Numbered from the stretch's first letter, positions 50,790-60,788 are shown. The stretch is 64,000 nt of DNA from Nocardia puris (GCF_003315035.1 NZ_QNRE01000014.1:124001-188000), one strand, 5' to 3'. The notes: generated by a model from the sequence alone, not told the origin. Program-made: numbers and translations.

Positions 50790-51622
50790 TGCGTATCCAT
50801 CATCTCGACGGCGGCACCATGCGTCCCTTCGGCGGCGGCCTGCTCGACGGCGCGCCCGGTCTGCTGCGGCGGGCCGCAATGGTGTGCCACTGCCTGCTTC
50901 TCGAATTCGACGACCGGCTCGCGCTGCTCGAGACGGGCATGGGCGAGCAGAGCGTGCACCGTCCGGCGGACTGGCTCGGCCGCCGGTTCGTGACGCTGAC
51001 CAGGCCCGTGCTGGACCCGGACCGCACCCTCGTGCGGCAGATCGAAGCGCTGGGCTACCGCCGCGAGGACGTGCGCGACATCGTGCTCACCCACCTCGAC
51101 CTCGACCACGCGGGCGGGCTGGCCGACTTCCCGCGCGCCACCGTGCACGTCTACGACGAGGAACTGCGCGCGTTCCAGGGCGCGCACACCGCGCAGGAGC
51201 GATTCCGTTACCGCGCGGCACAATTCGAGCACGGGCCGCGCTGGCGTTCCTACGCCGACACCGGCACCGAATGGTTCGGATTCGAGGCCGTGCGCGACCT
51301 CGAGAGCCTGCCCGGTGTGCTGCTGGTCCCGCTCGCCGGCCACACGCGCGGGCACACGGGCATCGCCGTCGACACCGGTGCGGGCTGGCTGTTCAACGCG
51401 GGCGACGCCTACTTCCACCCCGGACAACTGCTCCCCACCCCGCGCCAGCCCCTCGGCATCACCCTGTTCGAGCGCGGCGTGGAAACCCTGCCGGGCCCGC
51501 GCCGCGCAAACCAGCACCGCCTACGCGAACTCGTCCGCGACCACGGGGACGAGGTGCGAATCTTCTCCGCCCACAACGCCGCCGAATTCCACGCCTTCCA
51601 GACCGCTCCGGCCACCTCATGA
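50789..51622 (+). CDS. Metallo-beta-lactamase-fold hydrolase (AHL-lactonase-like)
   Basis: 277 residues; ATG 50789 overlaps the TetR stop (TGATG). Zinc motif THLDLDHAGG is the HxDxDH form used by lactonases of the AiiA/AttM group; further ligands are in LAGHTRGHTG and GDAYFHP. N-terminal MRIHHLDGGTMRPFGG agrees with the same group. Likely substrate is an ester or lactone, controlled by the co-transcribed TetR. Confidence 0.88.
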   Translation: MRIHHLDGGTMRPFGGGLLDGAPGLLRRAAMVCHCLLLEFDDRLALLETGMGEQSVHRPADWLGRRFVTLTRPVLDPDRTLVRQIEALGYRREDVRDIVLTHLDLDHAGGLADFPRATVHVYDEELRAFQGAHTAQERFRYRAAQFEHGPRWRSYADTGTEWFGFEAVRDLESLPGVLLVPLAGHTRGHTGIAVDTGAGWLFNAGDAYFHPGQLLPTPRQPLGITLFERGVETLPGPRRANQHRLRELVRDHGDEVRIFSAHNAAEFHAFQTAPATS

Positions 51623-51787
51623 TCCCCGCCGCGCGAGCCGATCTCAGGATCCCGACTCGACTTTCACATCAATGTGAGGCATTACGTTGGCGCACAGGAC
51701 AACACAGCATTGGACCGCCGGGGAGCGCGGTGACAGCCTCTCTCCGACGTGTCCGTAGCCCATCACACCGCGTGGGCCAGCGCGCCC

Positions 51788-53521
51788 CTACCCGTCGGCG
51801 GGCACCGGCTCCAGAATCTCGGGGCGGGGTTCCGGTGCCGCCACGCGCAGGGCGTCGGCGGAGGCGTCGTCAGGCTGGGTCTGGGAGCGGATCTCGGCGT
51901 CCACGCGGGCGCGGTAGGTGCTGATCTCGCGGTCGATCTCGGCCTCGTCCCAGCCGAGCACCGGGGCGACCAGCCGCGCCACCTGTTCGGCGCAGTCCGC
52001 ACCCCGGTGCGAGTACTCGATGGAGATGCGGGTGCGCCGGGCCAGGATGTCGTCCAGGTGCAGCGCGCCCTCGGCCGCCGCCGCGTACACCGCCTCCACC
52101 TGGAGGTAGGACGGCGCGTCGGTGATCGGTTGCAGCAGTTCGGGTTTGCCCTGCGCCATCGCCATCACCTCGTCGATGAGCGAGCCGTAGCGGTCCAGCA
52201 GATGCTTCACGCGGTACGGGTGCACGCCGTAGGACTCGGCCAGCTGCACGGTCTGGTTCACCAGCGCGAAGTACCCGTCCGCGCCGAGCAGCGGCACCTT
52301 CTCGGTGATCGACGGCGACACCCGCGCCGGAATGTCCTGCGCCGCTTCATCGACGGCGTCGTAGGCCATCACCCGGTAGGTGGTGTACTTGCCGCCCGCG
52401 ATGGCGACCAAGCCGGGCGCGATCCGCGCGACGGCGTGCTCCCGCGAGAGCTTCGAGGTCGAATCGCTCTCCCCCGCCAGCAGCGGCCGCAGCCCCGCGT
52501 ACACGCCGGTGATGTCGGCGGGGGTGAGCGGGGTGACCAGCACCTCGTTCACCCGTTCCAGCAGGTAGTCGATATCGGCTTTGGTGGCGGCCGGGTGCGC
52601 GAGGTCGAGGTTCCAGTCGGTGTCGGTGGTCCCGACGATCCAGTGCGCGCCCCACGGGATGACGAACAGGACCGACGTCGCGGTACGCAGGATGATCGCG
52701 GCGTCGCTGACGATCCGGTCGCGCGGCACCACGATGTGCACGCCCTTGGACGCGCGCACGTGGAAGCGGCCGCGATTGTGCGAGAGCGCCTGCACCTCGT
52801 CGGTCCACACACCGGTCGCGTTGATCACCACGTGCGCGCGCACCTCGCCCGAACGACCGTCCTCGCTGTCGCGCAGCTTGGCGCCCACGATGCGGTCGGC
52901 CTCCCGCAGGAATCCCACGACCTGCGTGGACGTGCGGATCACCGCGCCGTAGTGGGCGGCCGTGCGCGCCACCGTCATGGTGTGGCGGGCGTCGTCGACC
53001 ACGGTGTCGTAGTAGCTCACGCCGCCGACCAGCGAATCCCTGCGCATGCCGGGCGCCAGTCGCAGCGCGCCCGCCCTGGTCAGATGATGCTGTCCCGGAA
53101 CGGATTTCGCGCCGCCCATGGTGTCGTAGAGCACCAGGCCCGAGGCCACGTACGGCCGCTCCCAGACCCGGCGGGTGAGCGGGTAGAGGAACCGCAGCGG
53201 TTTCACCAGGTGCGGCGAGAGCGTCGAGAGCGCCAGCTCCCGTTCGCGCAGGGCCTCGCGGACCAGCCCGAACTCCAGCTGTTCGAGGTAGCGCAGGCCG
53301 CCGTGGAACATCTTCGACGACCTGCTCGAGGTGCCCGACGCGAGATCGCGCGCCTCCACCAGGGCCACCGACAGGCCACGGGTCGCCGCGTCCAGCGCGA
53401 CACCGGCGCCCACCACGCCGCCGCCTATGACGAGCACGTCGAAGTGCTCCTTGCCGAGCCGTTCCCAGGCCGCGCGCCGCTGCTCGGGGCCGAGGAACTG
53501 CGAATCCGGTTTCTTGGTCAT
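51788..53521 (-). CDS. glpD: Aerobic glycerol-3-phosphate dehydrogenase
   Basis: 577 residues from ATG 53521 behind GGAGGT (earlier ATGs lack such a site). FAD-binding VLVIGGGVVGAGVALDAATRGL, then SGTSSRSSKMFHGGLRYLE, WGAHWIVGTTDTDW and the C-terminal helical domain of DAO_C type. It oxidises glycerol-3-phosphate to dihydroxyacetone phosphate at the membrane, feeding electrons to quinone. It is divergent from glycerol kinase, with a 175-base gap. In M. tuberculosis, as I recall, glpD2 likewise precedes lpdA. Confidence 0.93.
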   Translation of the reverse strand: MTKKPDSQFLGPEQRRAAWERLGKEHFDVLVIGGGVVGAGVALDAATRGLSVALVEARDLASGTSSRSSKMFHGGLRYLEQLEFGLVREALRERELALSTLSPHLVKPLRFLYPLTRRVWERPYVASGLVLYDTMGGAKSVPGQHHLTRAGALRLAPGMRRDSLVGGVSYYDTVVDDARHTMTVARTAAHYGAVIRTSTQVVGFLREADRIVGAKLRDSEDGRSGEVRAHVVINATGVWTDEVQALSHNRGRFHVRASKGVHIVVPRDRIVSDAAIILRTATSVLFVIPWGAHWIVGTTDTDWNLDLAHPAATKADIDYLLERVNEVLVTPLTPADITGVYAGLRPLLAGESDSTSKLSREHAVARIAPGLVAIAGGKYTTYRVMAYDAVDEAAQDIPARVSPSITEKVPLLGADGYFALVNQTVQLAESYGVHPYRVKHLLDRYGSLIDEVMAMAQGKPELLQPITDAPSYLQVEAVYAAAAEGALHLDDILARRTRISIEYSHRGADCAEQVARLVAPVLGWDEAEIDREISTYRARVDAEIRSQTQPDDASADALRVAAPEPRPEILEPVPADG

Positions 53522-53696
53522 GCTCGACACCTCCACACCCAGCGCCCTCATGTCGCGGGTATCGCCTGGCACGTGCTCGGGTTACAGGCTATGCGAACCG
53601 CCGGGTCTCGTCCCCGTCGGCGGGTCCAGGTGTGTCGCGGTGGTCACCGCGCGCGATGCGGCCCACGGTCGGGGCGGCGTTTAGTAACCTGCTGCA

Positions 53697-55196
53697 ATGC
53701 GTCGCTATGTGGCCGCCATCGATCAGGGCACGACATCGAGCAGGTGCATCGTCTTCGACCAGGGCGGCCGCGTGATCGGGGTGGCCCAGCGCGAACACGA
53801 GCAGCTCTTCCCGAAGCCCGGCTGGGTCGAGCACGACCCCGAAACCCTCTGGCGCAACACCGAACTCGTCCTCGGCGAGGTGCTCGGCCGGCAGTCGCTG
53901 AGCGCGGCCGACATCGCCGCCGTCGGCATCACCAACCAGCGCGAGACCACCGTGGTGTGGGAGCGCGCGACCGGCGAGCCGATCCACAACGCCATCGTCT
54001 GGCAGGACACCCGCACCGACCGGCTCGTCGGCGAACTCGGCGGCGAGCACGGCCCCACCCGCTACGCCGACCGCACCGGACTGCCGCTGTCCACCTACTT
54101 CGCGGGCCCCAAGCTGCGGTGGATCCTCGATCACGTGCCCGGCTCGCGGGAACGGGCCGAGGCCGGGGAACTGTGCTTCGGCACCATCGACTCGTGGGTG
54201 CTGTGGAACCTCACCGGCCTGCACGTCACCGACGTCACCAACGCCTCGCGCACCATGCTGATGGATCTGCGCACCTCGAGCTGGGATCCGCGGATCTGCG
54301 CCGAGTTCGGCATCCCGGAGGCGATGCTCCCCGAGATCCGCAGTTCCTCCGAGGTGTACGGGGAGATCACCTCCGGCCCGCTGGCGGGCGTTCCGGTGGC
54401 CGGCATCCTCGGCGATCAACAGGCCGCCACCTTCGGGCAGGCCTGCCTGTTGCCCGGCGAGGCCAAGAACACGTACGGCACAGGCAATTTCATGCTGCTC
54501 AACACCGGCACCACGCCGGTGTTCAGCAAGCACGGCCTGCTCACCACCGTCTGCTATCGGCTCGGCGACCAGCCCGCGGTGTACGCGCTGGAAGGCTCCA
54601 TCGCGGTGACCGGCTCGCTGGTGCAATGGTTGCGCGACAACCTGGGCATCATCGCCTCCGCCGACGAGATCGAACCGCTCGCCCGCAGCGTCGAGGACAA
54701 CGGCGGCGCCTATATCGTGCCCGCCTTCTCCGGGCTGTTCGCGCCGCGCTGGCGCCCGGACGCGCGCGGCGTCATCGCGGGGCTCACCCGTTTCGTCAAC
54801 CGCGCGCACCTGGCCCGCGCCGTGCTGGAATCCACCGCCTTCCAGACCCTGGAGGTGGTGGACGCGATGCGCGCCGACGCCGAATCCCAGCACCTGGACC
54901 TGGAACTGACCACGCTGAAGGTGGACGGCGGCATGACCGGCAACGACCTGCTCATGCAGTTCCAGTCCGACGTGCTCGACGTGCCCGTGGTGCGCCCGGT
55001 CGTCACCGAGACCACCGCACTCGGCGCCGCCTACGCCGCGGGCCTGGCCGTGGGCTACTGGCCGAGCACCGACGAGATCCGCGCCAACTGGGCCGCCGAC
55101 ACCACGTGGCGGCCGACCATGGCGGCCGAGGACCGCGCGCGCCGCATCGCGGCGTGGAACAAGGCGGTGGAGCGCACGTACGACTGGGTGGACTGA
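53697..55196 (+). CDS. glpK: Glycerol kinase
   Basis: 499 residues. FGGY-kinase motifs: YVAAIDQGTTSSRCIVFD (phosphate 1), WQDTRT (substrate loop), TIDSWVLWNLTG, GILGDQQAATFGQ (catalytic Asp) and KVDGGMTGNDLLMQFQSDVL (adenosine/phosphate 2). It makes glycerol-3-phosphate, the substrate of the divergent GlpD. The length is normal. Confidence 0.95.
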   Translation: MRRYVAAIDQGTTSSRCIVFDQGGRVIGVAQREHEQLFPKPGWVEHDPETLWRNTELVLGEVLGRQSLSAADIAAVGITNQRETTVVWERATGEPIHNAIVWQDTRTDRLVGELGGEHGPTRYADRTGLPLSTYFAGPKLRWILDHVPGSRERAEAGELCFGTIDSWVLWNLTGLHVTDVTNASRTMLMDLRTSSWDPRICAEFGIPEAMLPEIRSSSEVYGEITSGPLAGVPVAGILGDQQAATFGQACLLPGEAKNTYGTGNFMLLNTGTTPVFSKHGLLTTVCYRLGDQPAVYALEGSIAVTGSLVQWLRDNLGIIASADEIEPLARSVEDNGGAYIVPAFSGLFAPRWRPDARGVIAGLTRFVNRAHLARAVLESTAFQTLEVVDAMRADAESQHLDLELTTLKVDGGMTGNDLLMQFQSDVLDVPVVRPVVTETTALGAAYAAGLAVGYWPSTDEIRANWAADTTWRPTMAAEDRARRIAAWNKAVERTYDWVD

Positions 55197-55287
55197 GCGC
55201 AGGGCCGAGACGGCGTGCGGCCGCACTCGCCGCGCACCGGCGTTCAAGCGGCCGATCCGCGGACGCGTTGCGCTGTCCGAGCGCCTG

Positions 55288-55513
55288 CCGCCGAACCCGG
55301 AGTGCGCGCCGCTCAACCCAAGCGCCTGCGGCCCAACTCACGTGCCTGCCGCTCAACCCACACGCCCGCCGCCCAACGCACGCGCCTTCCGCCCAACCTG
55401 GAGTGCGCGCCGCCCAACCCACAGCCGCTGCCGCCCAACCCACACGCCTACCGCTCAACCCACGCGCCGACCGCTCAACCCAGGTGCCTGCCACCACCCA
55501 ACCCACGCGCGAA
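55288..55513. repeat. Tandem repeat, about eleven units of 20-21 bp (VNTR-like)
   Basis: Units of the type CCGCYCAACCCACRCGCCTG, mostly 20 bases with a few of 21-23, run head to tail. Some units are well conserved (CCGCTCAACCCACGCGCCGA), others degenerate (CCGCCCAACCTGGAGTGCGCG). It fills most of the 383-base gap between glpK and the convergent aminotransferase and carries no supported gene. The units have no spacers, so it is not a CRISPR. Confidence 0.85.
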
Positions 55514-55579
55514 CCGCCGAGTCCAGGCACGTGCCGCTGATTCGTCCAGCGCCGAGGCGTATGGACCGCTGGGACCGCG

Positions 55580-56758
55580 CTACCCCGCGTGCGCCTGGGC
55601 GAGGCGGTCGATCGCCGTCTCCAGCGTCTGTGCGTCGGAGGTCGTGAAGCACATGCGCAGCGAGTGCCGGTAGCCCTCGCCGACCGCGAACGCCGAACCG
55701 GGCACGAACGCGACGCCCGCCTCCAGCGCTCGGGGCAGCAGGGCGCCGGTATCGGTGCCGTCGGTGAAGTCGGCCCACACGAACATGCCGCCGGTGGCGT
55801 CGGTGCAGGTGATCCGGTCGCCGAAACGGGTGCGCACCGCGTGCACGAGCGCCTTGGCCCGCTCGCCGTAGGCGGCGCGCACGCGATCGACGTGCGCGCT
55901 CAACCACGCGTCGTCCGAGAGCAATTCGGTGGCGATCTGCTGGGTGAGCGCCGAACCGCACAGGTCCGCACCCTGTTTCAGCAACTCGACCGCGCGGCAC
56001 ACCGCATCGGGCGCCACCATCCAGCCCACGCGCAGGGTGGGCGCGAGGATCTTGGACACGCTGGAGAGGCGAATCACGGTGGGCGAGAACATCGCCACCG
56101 GTTCCGGTGTGGGTTCGTCGAACCACAGCTCGCCGTACGGGTCGTCCTCGATCACCCAGAAACCATGGGCGACAGCCAGTTCCGCGAGTTCGCGGCGGCG
56201 GCGCGGGCTCATGGTGACCCCGCCCGGGTTGTGGAAATTGCTCACCGTGTGAACCACCGCGGGACGTTCCCCACGCGCCAGCAGCTCGCGCAGCGCGTCC
56301 ACGCGCATGCCCTCACCGTCCAGCGGCACCGCGACGATCCGCGCGCCCGCCGCCCGGAACACTTGCAGCGCACCGACATACGCCGGGTCCTCCACCACGG
56401 CCAGCGCGCCGGGATCGAGCAGCACCTCGGCGAGCAGCGAGAGCGCCTGCTGCGACCCGTGCGTGACGAACACCTCCGAGACCGGCACCGGCCGCCCGAG
56501 CCGCGCGGATTCGCGGGCGGCCAGCACGTCGCGCAGCGGACCCCAGCCGGGCGACTCGGTGTACTGGAGGCACCCGGCCCCGGCGAGCGCCGCGTCGGCG
56601 GCCGCGGCGATGCGCTCGCGCGGCATGAGCGCCGCATCGGGCAGCCCGCCCGCCAGGCTGACCACCTCGGCGCGGGTGGTCAGCTTCAGCAGGTCGCGGA
56701 TCGCCGAGCTCTTCAGCGTGGCGAGTTTGCCCGCCAGCGGCGGCAGGGTCGGCGACAT
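55580..56758 (-). CDS. PLP-dependent aminotransferase, class I/II (2-aminoadipate transaminase-like)
   Basis: 392 residues from ATG 56758 behind GGAGG. Fold-type I landmarks: VVSLAGGLPDAALMP, YTESPGWGPLRDVLA, FVTHGSQQALSLLAEVLLDPGALAVVEDPAY, NPGGVTMSPRRRRELA, and the PLP Lys in LSSVSKILAPTLRVGW. The pattern is that of the LysN/MocR-aminotransferase group that acts on 2-aminoadipate, branched-chain or aromatic amino acids. The substrate is not settled. It is convergent with glpK across the repeat. Confidence 0.85.
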   Translation of the reverse strand: MSPTLPPLAGKLATLKSSAIRDLLKLTTRAEVVSLAGGLPDAALMPRERIAAAADAALAGAGCLQYTESPGWGPLRDVLAARESARLGRPVPVSEVFVTHGSQQALSLLAEVLLDPGALAVVEDPAYVGALQVFRAAGARIVAVPLDGEGMRVDALRELLARGERPAVVHTVSNFHNPGGVTMSPRRRRELAELAVAHGFWVIEDDPYGELWFDEPTPEPVAMFSPTVIRLSSVSKILAPTLRVGWMVAPDAVCRAVELLKQGADLCGSALTQQIATELLSDDAWLSAHVDRVRAAYGERAKALVHAVRTRFGDRITCTDATGGMFVWADFTDGTDTGALLPRALEAGVAFVPGSAFAVGEGYRHSLRMCFTTSDAQTLETAIDRLAQAHAG

Positions 56759-56848
56759 GGGAAACCTCCGGGGGTACGCCTCGGTCAGCGATACCCCACT
56801 GTCGCACAGTGTGACCACGATATGAAATTACATTCCCACGATATGAGA

Positions 56849-57883
56849 CTAGCTGGCGCTCTTGGTGAGAATGGCGGTGAGCAGCGTCTGTCCGTCCCTG
56901 GTCACCGTGGTCACGATCTGCGGGTACACCGTGGTGATGCCGTCGGGGTTGTGCTGGGTGAGCGCGACGTCGTAGGTGTCGGGCGCGGTCTCCGTGATGC
57001 GCAGGCAGTGCGTGGTGCCCTGCGGGATGCTCTCGTCGATCGCCTTCTGGATCTCGGCGGCCGGGGAGAAACGCCCGTCCGGAGCCACGAACTGGCGCAC
57101 CCGCTCACCACTGCGGTCCACGTAGAACGCATACTGGAAGCCCAAGATCGCGTCCGGCCCGTTGCTGGTGCCGCCCTTGCCGTTGCCGACCACGACGTTG
57201 CCCTCCCGGCTGGCGGGGCAGCTCAGCGCAGCCGCGGTGGTCGACGGGGGCGGGGGCGCGGCCGTGGCGTCGCCCGGCTCGTCGTCACCGCCGCCGAGGG
57301 CGACCACGATCACGACGAGCGCGATCACCACGGCCAGCGCGGCCGCCACACCGGTCACGATCCAGCGCATATTGCCGTTCGACCCGCTGCTCGGCGGCGC
57401 GACGGGCGCGCTCGGCGCGAGACGCTTGGCGATCGGGTCGTCGACCCAGGAGAGACCGGAGCCGGCGGCACGCGACTCCGCGGGCGGCTTCGGTACGTCG
57501 CCCGAATCGGTGGGGCTCCACCAGCGCTCCGAACCACCACCGGCCGGGGGCGTCGGAGGCGGGGGCGTGCCCGTGGAGTAGCGCACCGTGGCGTCGGTGG
57601 CGTTGTCCGCCTCGGGCGCGGGCGGCGGTGCCGGTCGCGGCGGTGGATTGTCGGGGAAGACCGTGGTCTCGGGCGCGCGGTACTGCGGCGGAGGCGGGGG
57701 CACCGGCGGAGCGCCACCGTCGGCGGGACGCCAGCCCACCTCCGGGTGATCACCGGGCCACTGCGCACCGGCCTCGCCCAACTCGGGACCGCCGAAATCG
57801 CGCACCGGCGGCCCGAAGTCGTTCACCGGCGGGCCGAACGCCGACCCGGCGTCTTTGTCCCTGGCGTCGTCCTCGGAGCCCAC
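56849..57883 (-). CDS. Membrane-anchored protein with Pro-rich cytoplasmic region and extracellular domain
   Basis: 344 residues from GTG 57883 (AAAGGA seven bases upstream). The first 165 residues are disordered and Pro/Gly/Asp-rich (PPVPPPPPQ, PPPPTPPAGGG). One TM helix follows, about 173-196 (WIVTGVAAALAVVIALVVIVVALG). The remaining 150 residues are extracellular, with two Cys (LSCPASREG, THCLRITE) and a compact beta domain (GFQYAFYVDRSGERVRQF...YPQIVTTVTRDGQTLLTAI). The architecture resembles many mycolata proteins of unknown function. It lies 71 bases after the secreted protein at 57955, same strand. Confidence 0.75.
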   Translation of the reverse strand: MGSEDDARDKDAGSAFGPPVNDFGPPVRDFGGPELGEAGAQWPGDHPEVGWRPADGGAPPVPPPPPQYRAPETTVFPDNPPPRPAPPPAPEADNATDATVRYSTGTPPPPTPPAGGGSERWWSPTDSGDVPKPPAESRAAGSGLSWVDDPIAKRLAPSAPVAPPSSGSNGNMRWIVTGVAAALAVVIALVVIVVALGGGDDEPGDATAAPPPPSTTAAALSCPASREGNVVVGNGKGGTSNGPDAILGFQYAFYVDRSGERVRQFVAPDGRFSPAAEIQKAIDESIPQGTTHCLRITETAPDTYDVALTQHNPDGITTVYPQIVTTVTRDGQTLLTAILTKSAS

Positions 57884-57954
57884 TGCCAATCCTTTCCCCT
57901 GAACACACGGGTGGGGCGGTCGCGAACGACCGCCCCACCCGCCGACAGCTCATC

Positions 57955-59001
57955 TCAGTACTGGAACGAACCACCCCACTGGGTGGTCACACCAGCGACG
58001 TTGACCGTCTGCGGCGCCAGATCACCCGCGGGCACGATCGTCGGCAGTTTAACCTGCGAGGCGGCCTCCAGCGCGGCCGCTCCGCCCGGCTGCTGGGCGA
58101 TCCACTGCTCGACCGCGGCCTTCGCCAGATTCACCTGGGTGGTGTCGACCACGAAGGAGCTCTGGTTGTCGGGCAGGCCCTCGCCACCGGTGAAGCTGGC
58201 GACCTTGATGGTGTTGACGTCGACGAACTCGACCGAGACGCCCGCCTCACCGCGACCGGTGGGGGTGCTGTAGCCGATGGTGCCGACGTAGCCCGCTTCG
58301 TTGCTGAAGTGGTGGGTGTTGGCGACGTGGCCCGGCAGCAGTGTGCCGCCGTCGACGCTCGCGCCGATCTCCTGGTGCGGACCGGTCATCTCGACGACCG
58401 GCGCGGCGGGGGCGGCCTCGTGGCGCGGGGCCTCCCAGCGCGGCTCCTGTACCAGAGTGTCGGCGCCCGACGGCTGCTCCGGCTGCGCGGCGCTCGCCTC
58501 GTCGTCCTCGTCGGCACCCGCGGCGGGGGCGTCCGGGTTCTCGGCCTGCCCGCCCTCCGGCGCGTCCGGCGAGGTGGTGCCCGGCTGCACCGGCGTGGGC
58601 TCGGCGCCCTCGTTCTCGGTGTTCGCGGCCGGCTGGCCCGGTACCGGCAGCGGCGCGACGCGCGGCGGGGTGACACCCGGCTGCGTCGGCGTGGCCAGTC
58701 GCGGATCCTGCGGCTGCTCCGGCATGACCTGGTTGGGGTCCGGGGTGCTCACTCCCGGCTGGCTCGGGGTCGGGTTGTTCTGCCCGCCCTGTCCGGGCCG
58801 CTCGCGCTCGTCACCCGGGGTGTTCTCGTCACTCTCGCCGGTGCCCGGCTGGGCCGGAGCGGGAGTGGTCGGCGTGGTCGGATCGTTCGGAACCGCCCCC
58901 GCCGGCGCCGCCAGCAGCGTCGCCACCGCGGCCGCTGCGGCCAGTGGCAACGAGGTGCTAGCCATCGCTCGCTGCGCCCGACTCGGCTTACGATGTTTCA
59001 C
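57955..59001 (-). CDS. Secreted Pro/Thr-rich repeat protein
   Basis: 348 residues from GTG 59001. Signal peptide: VKHRKPSRAQRAMASTS and then a hydrophobic stretch ending APAGA, cleaved near residue 35. Residues about 36-190 are disordered with recurring QPGV/QPGT and TPxP motifs. The C-terminal 150 residues form a beta-rich domain (ASVDGGTLLPGHVANTHHFS...VSVEFVDVNTIKVASF...QWGGSFQY). I recognise no family; a cell-surface or secreted protein is likely. A later ATG (58965) would start the signal peptide at MASTS. Confidence 0.72.
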   Translation of the reverse strand: MKHRKPSRAQRAMASTSLPLAAAAAVATLLAAPAGAVPNDPTTPTTPAPAQPGTGESDENTPGDERERPGQGGQNNPTPSQPGVSTPDPNQVMPEQPQDPRLATPTQPGVTPPRVAPLPVPGQPAANTENEGAEPTPVQPGTTSPDAPEGGQAENPDAPAAGADEDDEASAAQPEQPSGADTLVQEPRWEAPRHEAAPAAPVVEMTGPHQEIGASVDGGTLLPGHVANTHHFSNEAGYVGTIGYSTPTGRGEAGVSVEFVDVNTIKVASFTGGEGLPDNQSSFVVDTTQVNLAKAAVEQWIAQQPGGAAALEAASQVKLPTIVPAGDLAPQTVNVAGVTTQWGGSFQY

Positions 59002-59232
59002 TTTTCCGCCAATTCCTTCCCGGGTGCGACCGTGGCGGTCACACTCAGCCTGTCCCTGCGAGACGGCACTCGATCGCCGGACGACCCTGGGTCGTCCGCT
59101 GTCCGGTTCGGGAAAGAAAACATCCCCCACACCAGTACACGCGACCGCCCGCCGATCGCATCTCTGCCGGGGAGTCAACCACAACTACGCCCCCGGGGCA
59201 ACGCGGTGAAATCCCCGTGCAGGCAACATCAC

Positions 59233-60642
59233 TCAATCGAGGTCGTCGTGGCGCATGAGCAGGCGCGCCGCCTCGGTCACCGATCCGGTCAGCGACGGGT
59301 ACACCGAGAACGTCTGCGCCAAGTCGTTGACCGTGAGGTTGTTCTGCACCGCCAGCGCGATGGGCAGGATCAGCTCCGAGGCGATCGGCGCGACCACCAC
59401 ACCACCGATCACCACGCCGGTCGCGGGGCGGCAGAAGATCTTGACGAAGCCGCGCCGCAGCCCCGACATCTTGGCCCGCGGATTGGTGTTCAGCGGCAGC
59501 ATGACAGTGCGCGCGGGCACCTCACCGTTGTCGATCGCGGTCTGGCTCACGCCGACGGTCGCGATCTCCGGGCGGGTGAACACCGCCGAGGCCACCGTCT
59601 TCAGACGGATCGGGCTCACGCCCTCGCCCAGCGCGTGATACATCGCGATGCGGCCCTGCATGGCGGCCACCGAGGCCAGCGGCAGCAGGCCCGTGCAGTC
59701 GCCCGCGGCGTAGACGCCCGACACCGAAGTGCGCGAGACGCGGTCCACCCGCAGATAGCCGCCGCGGTCGAGTTCGATGCCCACTTCCGCGAGACCGAGA
59801 TCACTCGTATTGGGAGTGGAGCCGACCGTCATCAGCGCGTGCGTGCCGCTCACCGTGCGGCCGTCGGACAGTTTCACCACGATGCCCTCGGCGGTGCGCT
59901 CCACCGCGTCGGCGCGCGCGTGCTTGACCAGTTCCACGCCGCGCTCGGCCAGCGCCTCCTCCAGCACCAGCGCCGCGTCGGCGTCCTCGCCGGGCAGCAC
60001 CCGGTCGCGGCTGGACACCAGCTTCACCCGCACGCCCAATTCCGTGTAGGCCGAGACGAATTCGGCGCCCGTGACACCGGAACCGACCACCACCAGGGTC
60101 TCCGGCAGTTCGCGCAGGTCGTAGAGCTGGCGCCAGGTCAGGATGCGCTCACCGTCGGGCTCCGCGCCCGGCAGCACCCGCGGGCTCGCGCCCGTCGCGA
60201 TCAGCACCACCTCGGCCTCGAGCACCCGCTCGCGTTCCGCGCCGCCATCGGCGCGCACCAGCAGGCGGTGCGGGCCACGGCCCTGCGCGGCGCCGGTGAA
60301 CTCGGCCCGGCCCGACACCACCGTCACCCCGGCCGACTGCAGCTTGGACCGGATGTCGGAGGACTGGGCCAGCGCCAGCGCCTTCACGCGGGCGTTCACC
60401 TCGGGCAGCCGCACCGCGGCCTGGCTCGGGTCGAGCGTGATGCCCAGATCCTTGGCCCGGCGCAGATCCGTGCGCACTCCGGTCGAGGCGATGAAGGTCT
60501 TGGAGGGGACGCAGTCCCACAGCACACACGCGCCACCGATGCCGTCGCGGTCGATCAGCGTCACCTCCGCGCCGTGCTGGGCCGCGACGAGAGCCGCTTC
60601 GTAACCGGCCGGTCCGCCGCCGATGATCGCAATGCGGGTCAT
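59233..60642 (-). CDS. lpdA: FAD-dependent NAD(P)H-quinone reductase, LpdA-like
   Basis: 469 residues. Pyridine-nucleotide disulphide oxidoreductase family: FAD motif RIAIIGGGPAGYEAALVAAQ, then GGACVLWDCVPSKTFI with a CxxxxC pair, NAD motif VVVGSGVTGAEFVSAY, YAAGDCTGLLPLASVAAMQG, and a dimer domain. The C-terminal HPTxxE of true lipoamide dehydrogenases is replaced by YPSLTGSVTE, as in mycobacterial LpdA, which reduces quinones and is tied to virulence. My memory is that mycobacterial LpdA lacks one of the two Cys; this protein has both. Gene order matches Rv3303c. Confidence 0.88.
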   Translation of the reverse strand: MTRIAIIGGGPAGYEAALVAAQHGAEVTLIDRDGIGGACVLWDCVPSKTFIASTGVRTDLRRAKDLGITLDPSQAAVRLPEVNARVKALALAQSSDIRSKLQSAGVTVVSGRAEFTGAAQGRGPHRLLVRADGGAERERVLEAEVVLIATGASPRVLPGAEPDGERILTWRQLYDLRELPETLVVVGSGVTGAEFVSAYTELGVRVKLVSSRDRVLPGEDADAALVLEEALAERGVELVKHARADAVERTAEGIVVKLSDGRTVSGTHALMTVGSTPNTSDLGLAEVGIELDRGGYLRVDRVSRTSVSGVYAAGDCTGLLPLASVAAMQGRIAMYHALGEGVSPIRLKTVASAVFTRPEIATVGVSQTAIDNGEVPARTVMLPLNTNPRAKMSGLRRGFVKIFCRPATGVVIGGVVVAPIASELILPIALAVQNNLTVNDLAQTFSVYPSLTGSVTEAARLLMRHDDLD

Positions 60643-60782
60643 GGATACCTCCGCTCGGGCTGTCGACCGGGATCTCCGGTACCGGGCACAACGTTAGTGG
60701 TCGCGGCGTCGTGAGCCGCACCGTGCCCGGCGAACACGGCGTCATATGGGCGGGATACGGAAGATCCCGCGCGGTTATTGGC

Positions 60783-60788
60783 TACGCT
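60783..60788 (+). promoter_or_regulatory. TACGCT -10 box of a leaderless gene
   Basis: The hexamer ends seven bases before the GTG at 60796, the spacing expected when transcription starts on the start codon itself. No ribosome site is present. Confidence 0.55.

Noticed and set aside
55288..55513. CRISPR array
   Set aside because: Units are contiguous 20-mers without unique spacers and no cas genes are near; it is a tandem repeat.
55003..55530. Minus-strand open frame encoding a Trp/Gly-rich repeat protein
   Set aside because: It arises from the 20-bp tandem repeat and continues antisense into glpK; no start site, and the repeat period is not a multiple of three throughout.
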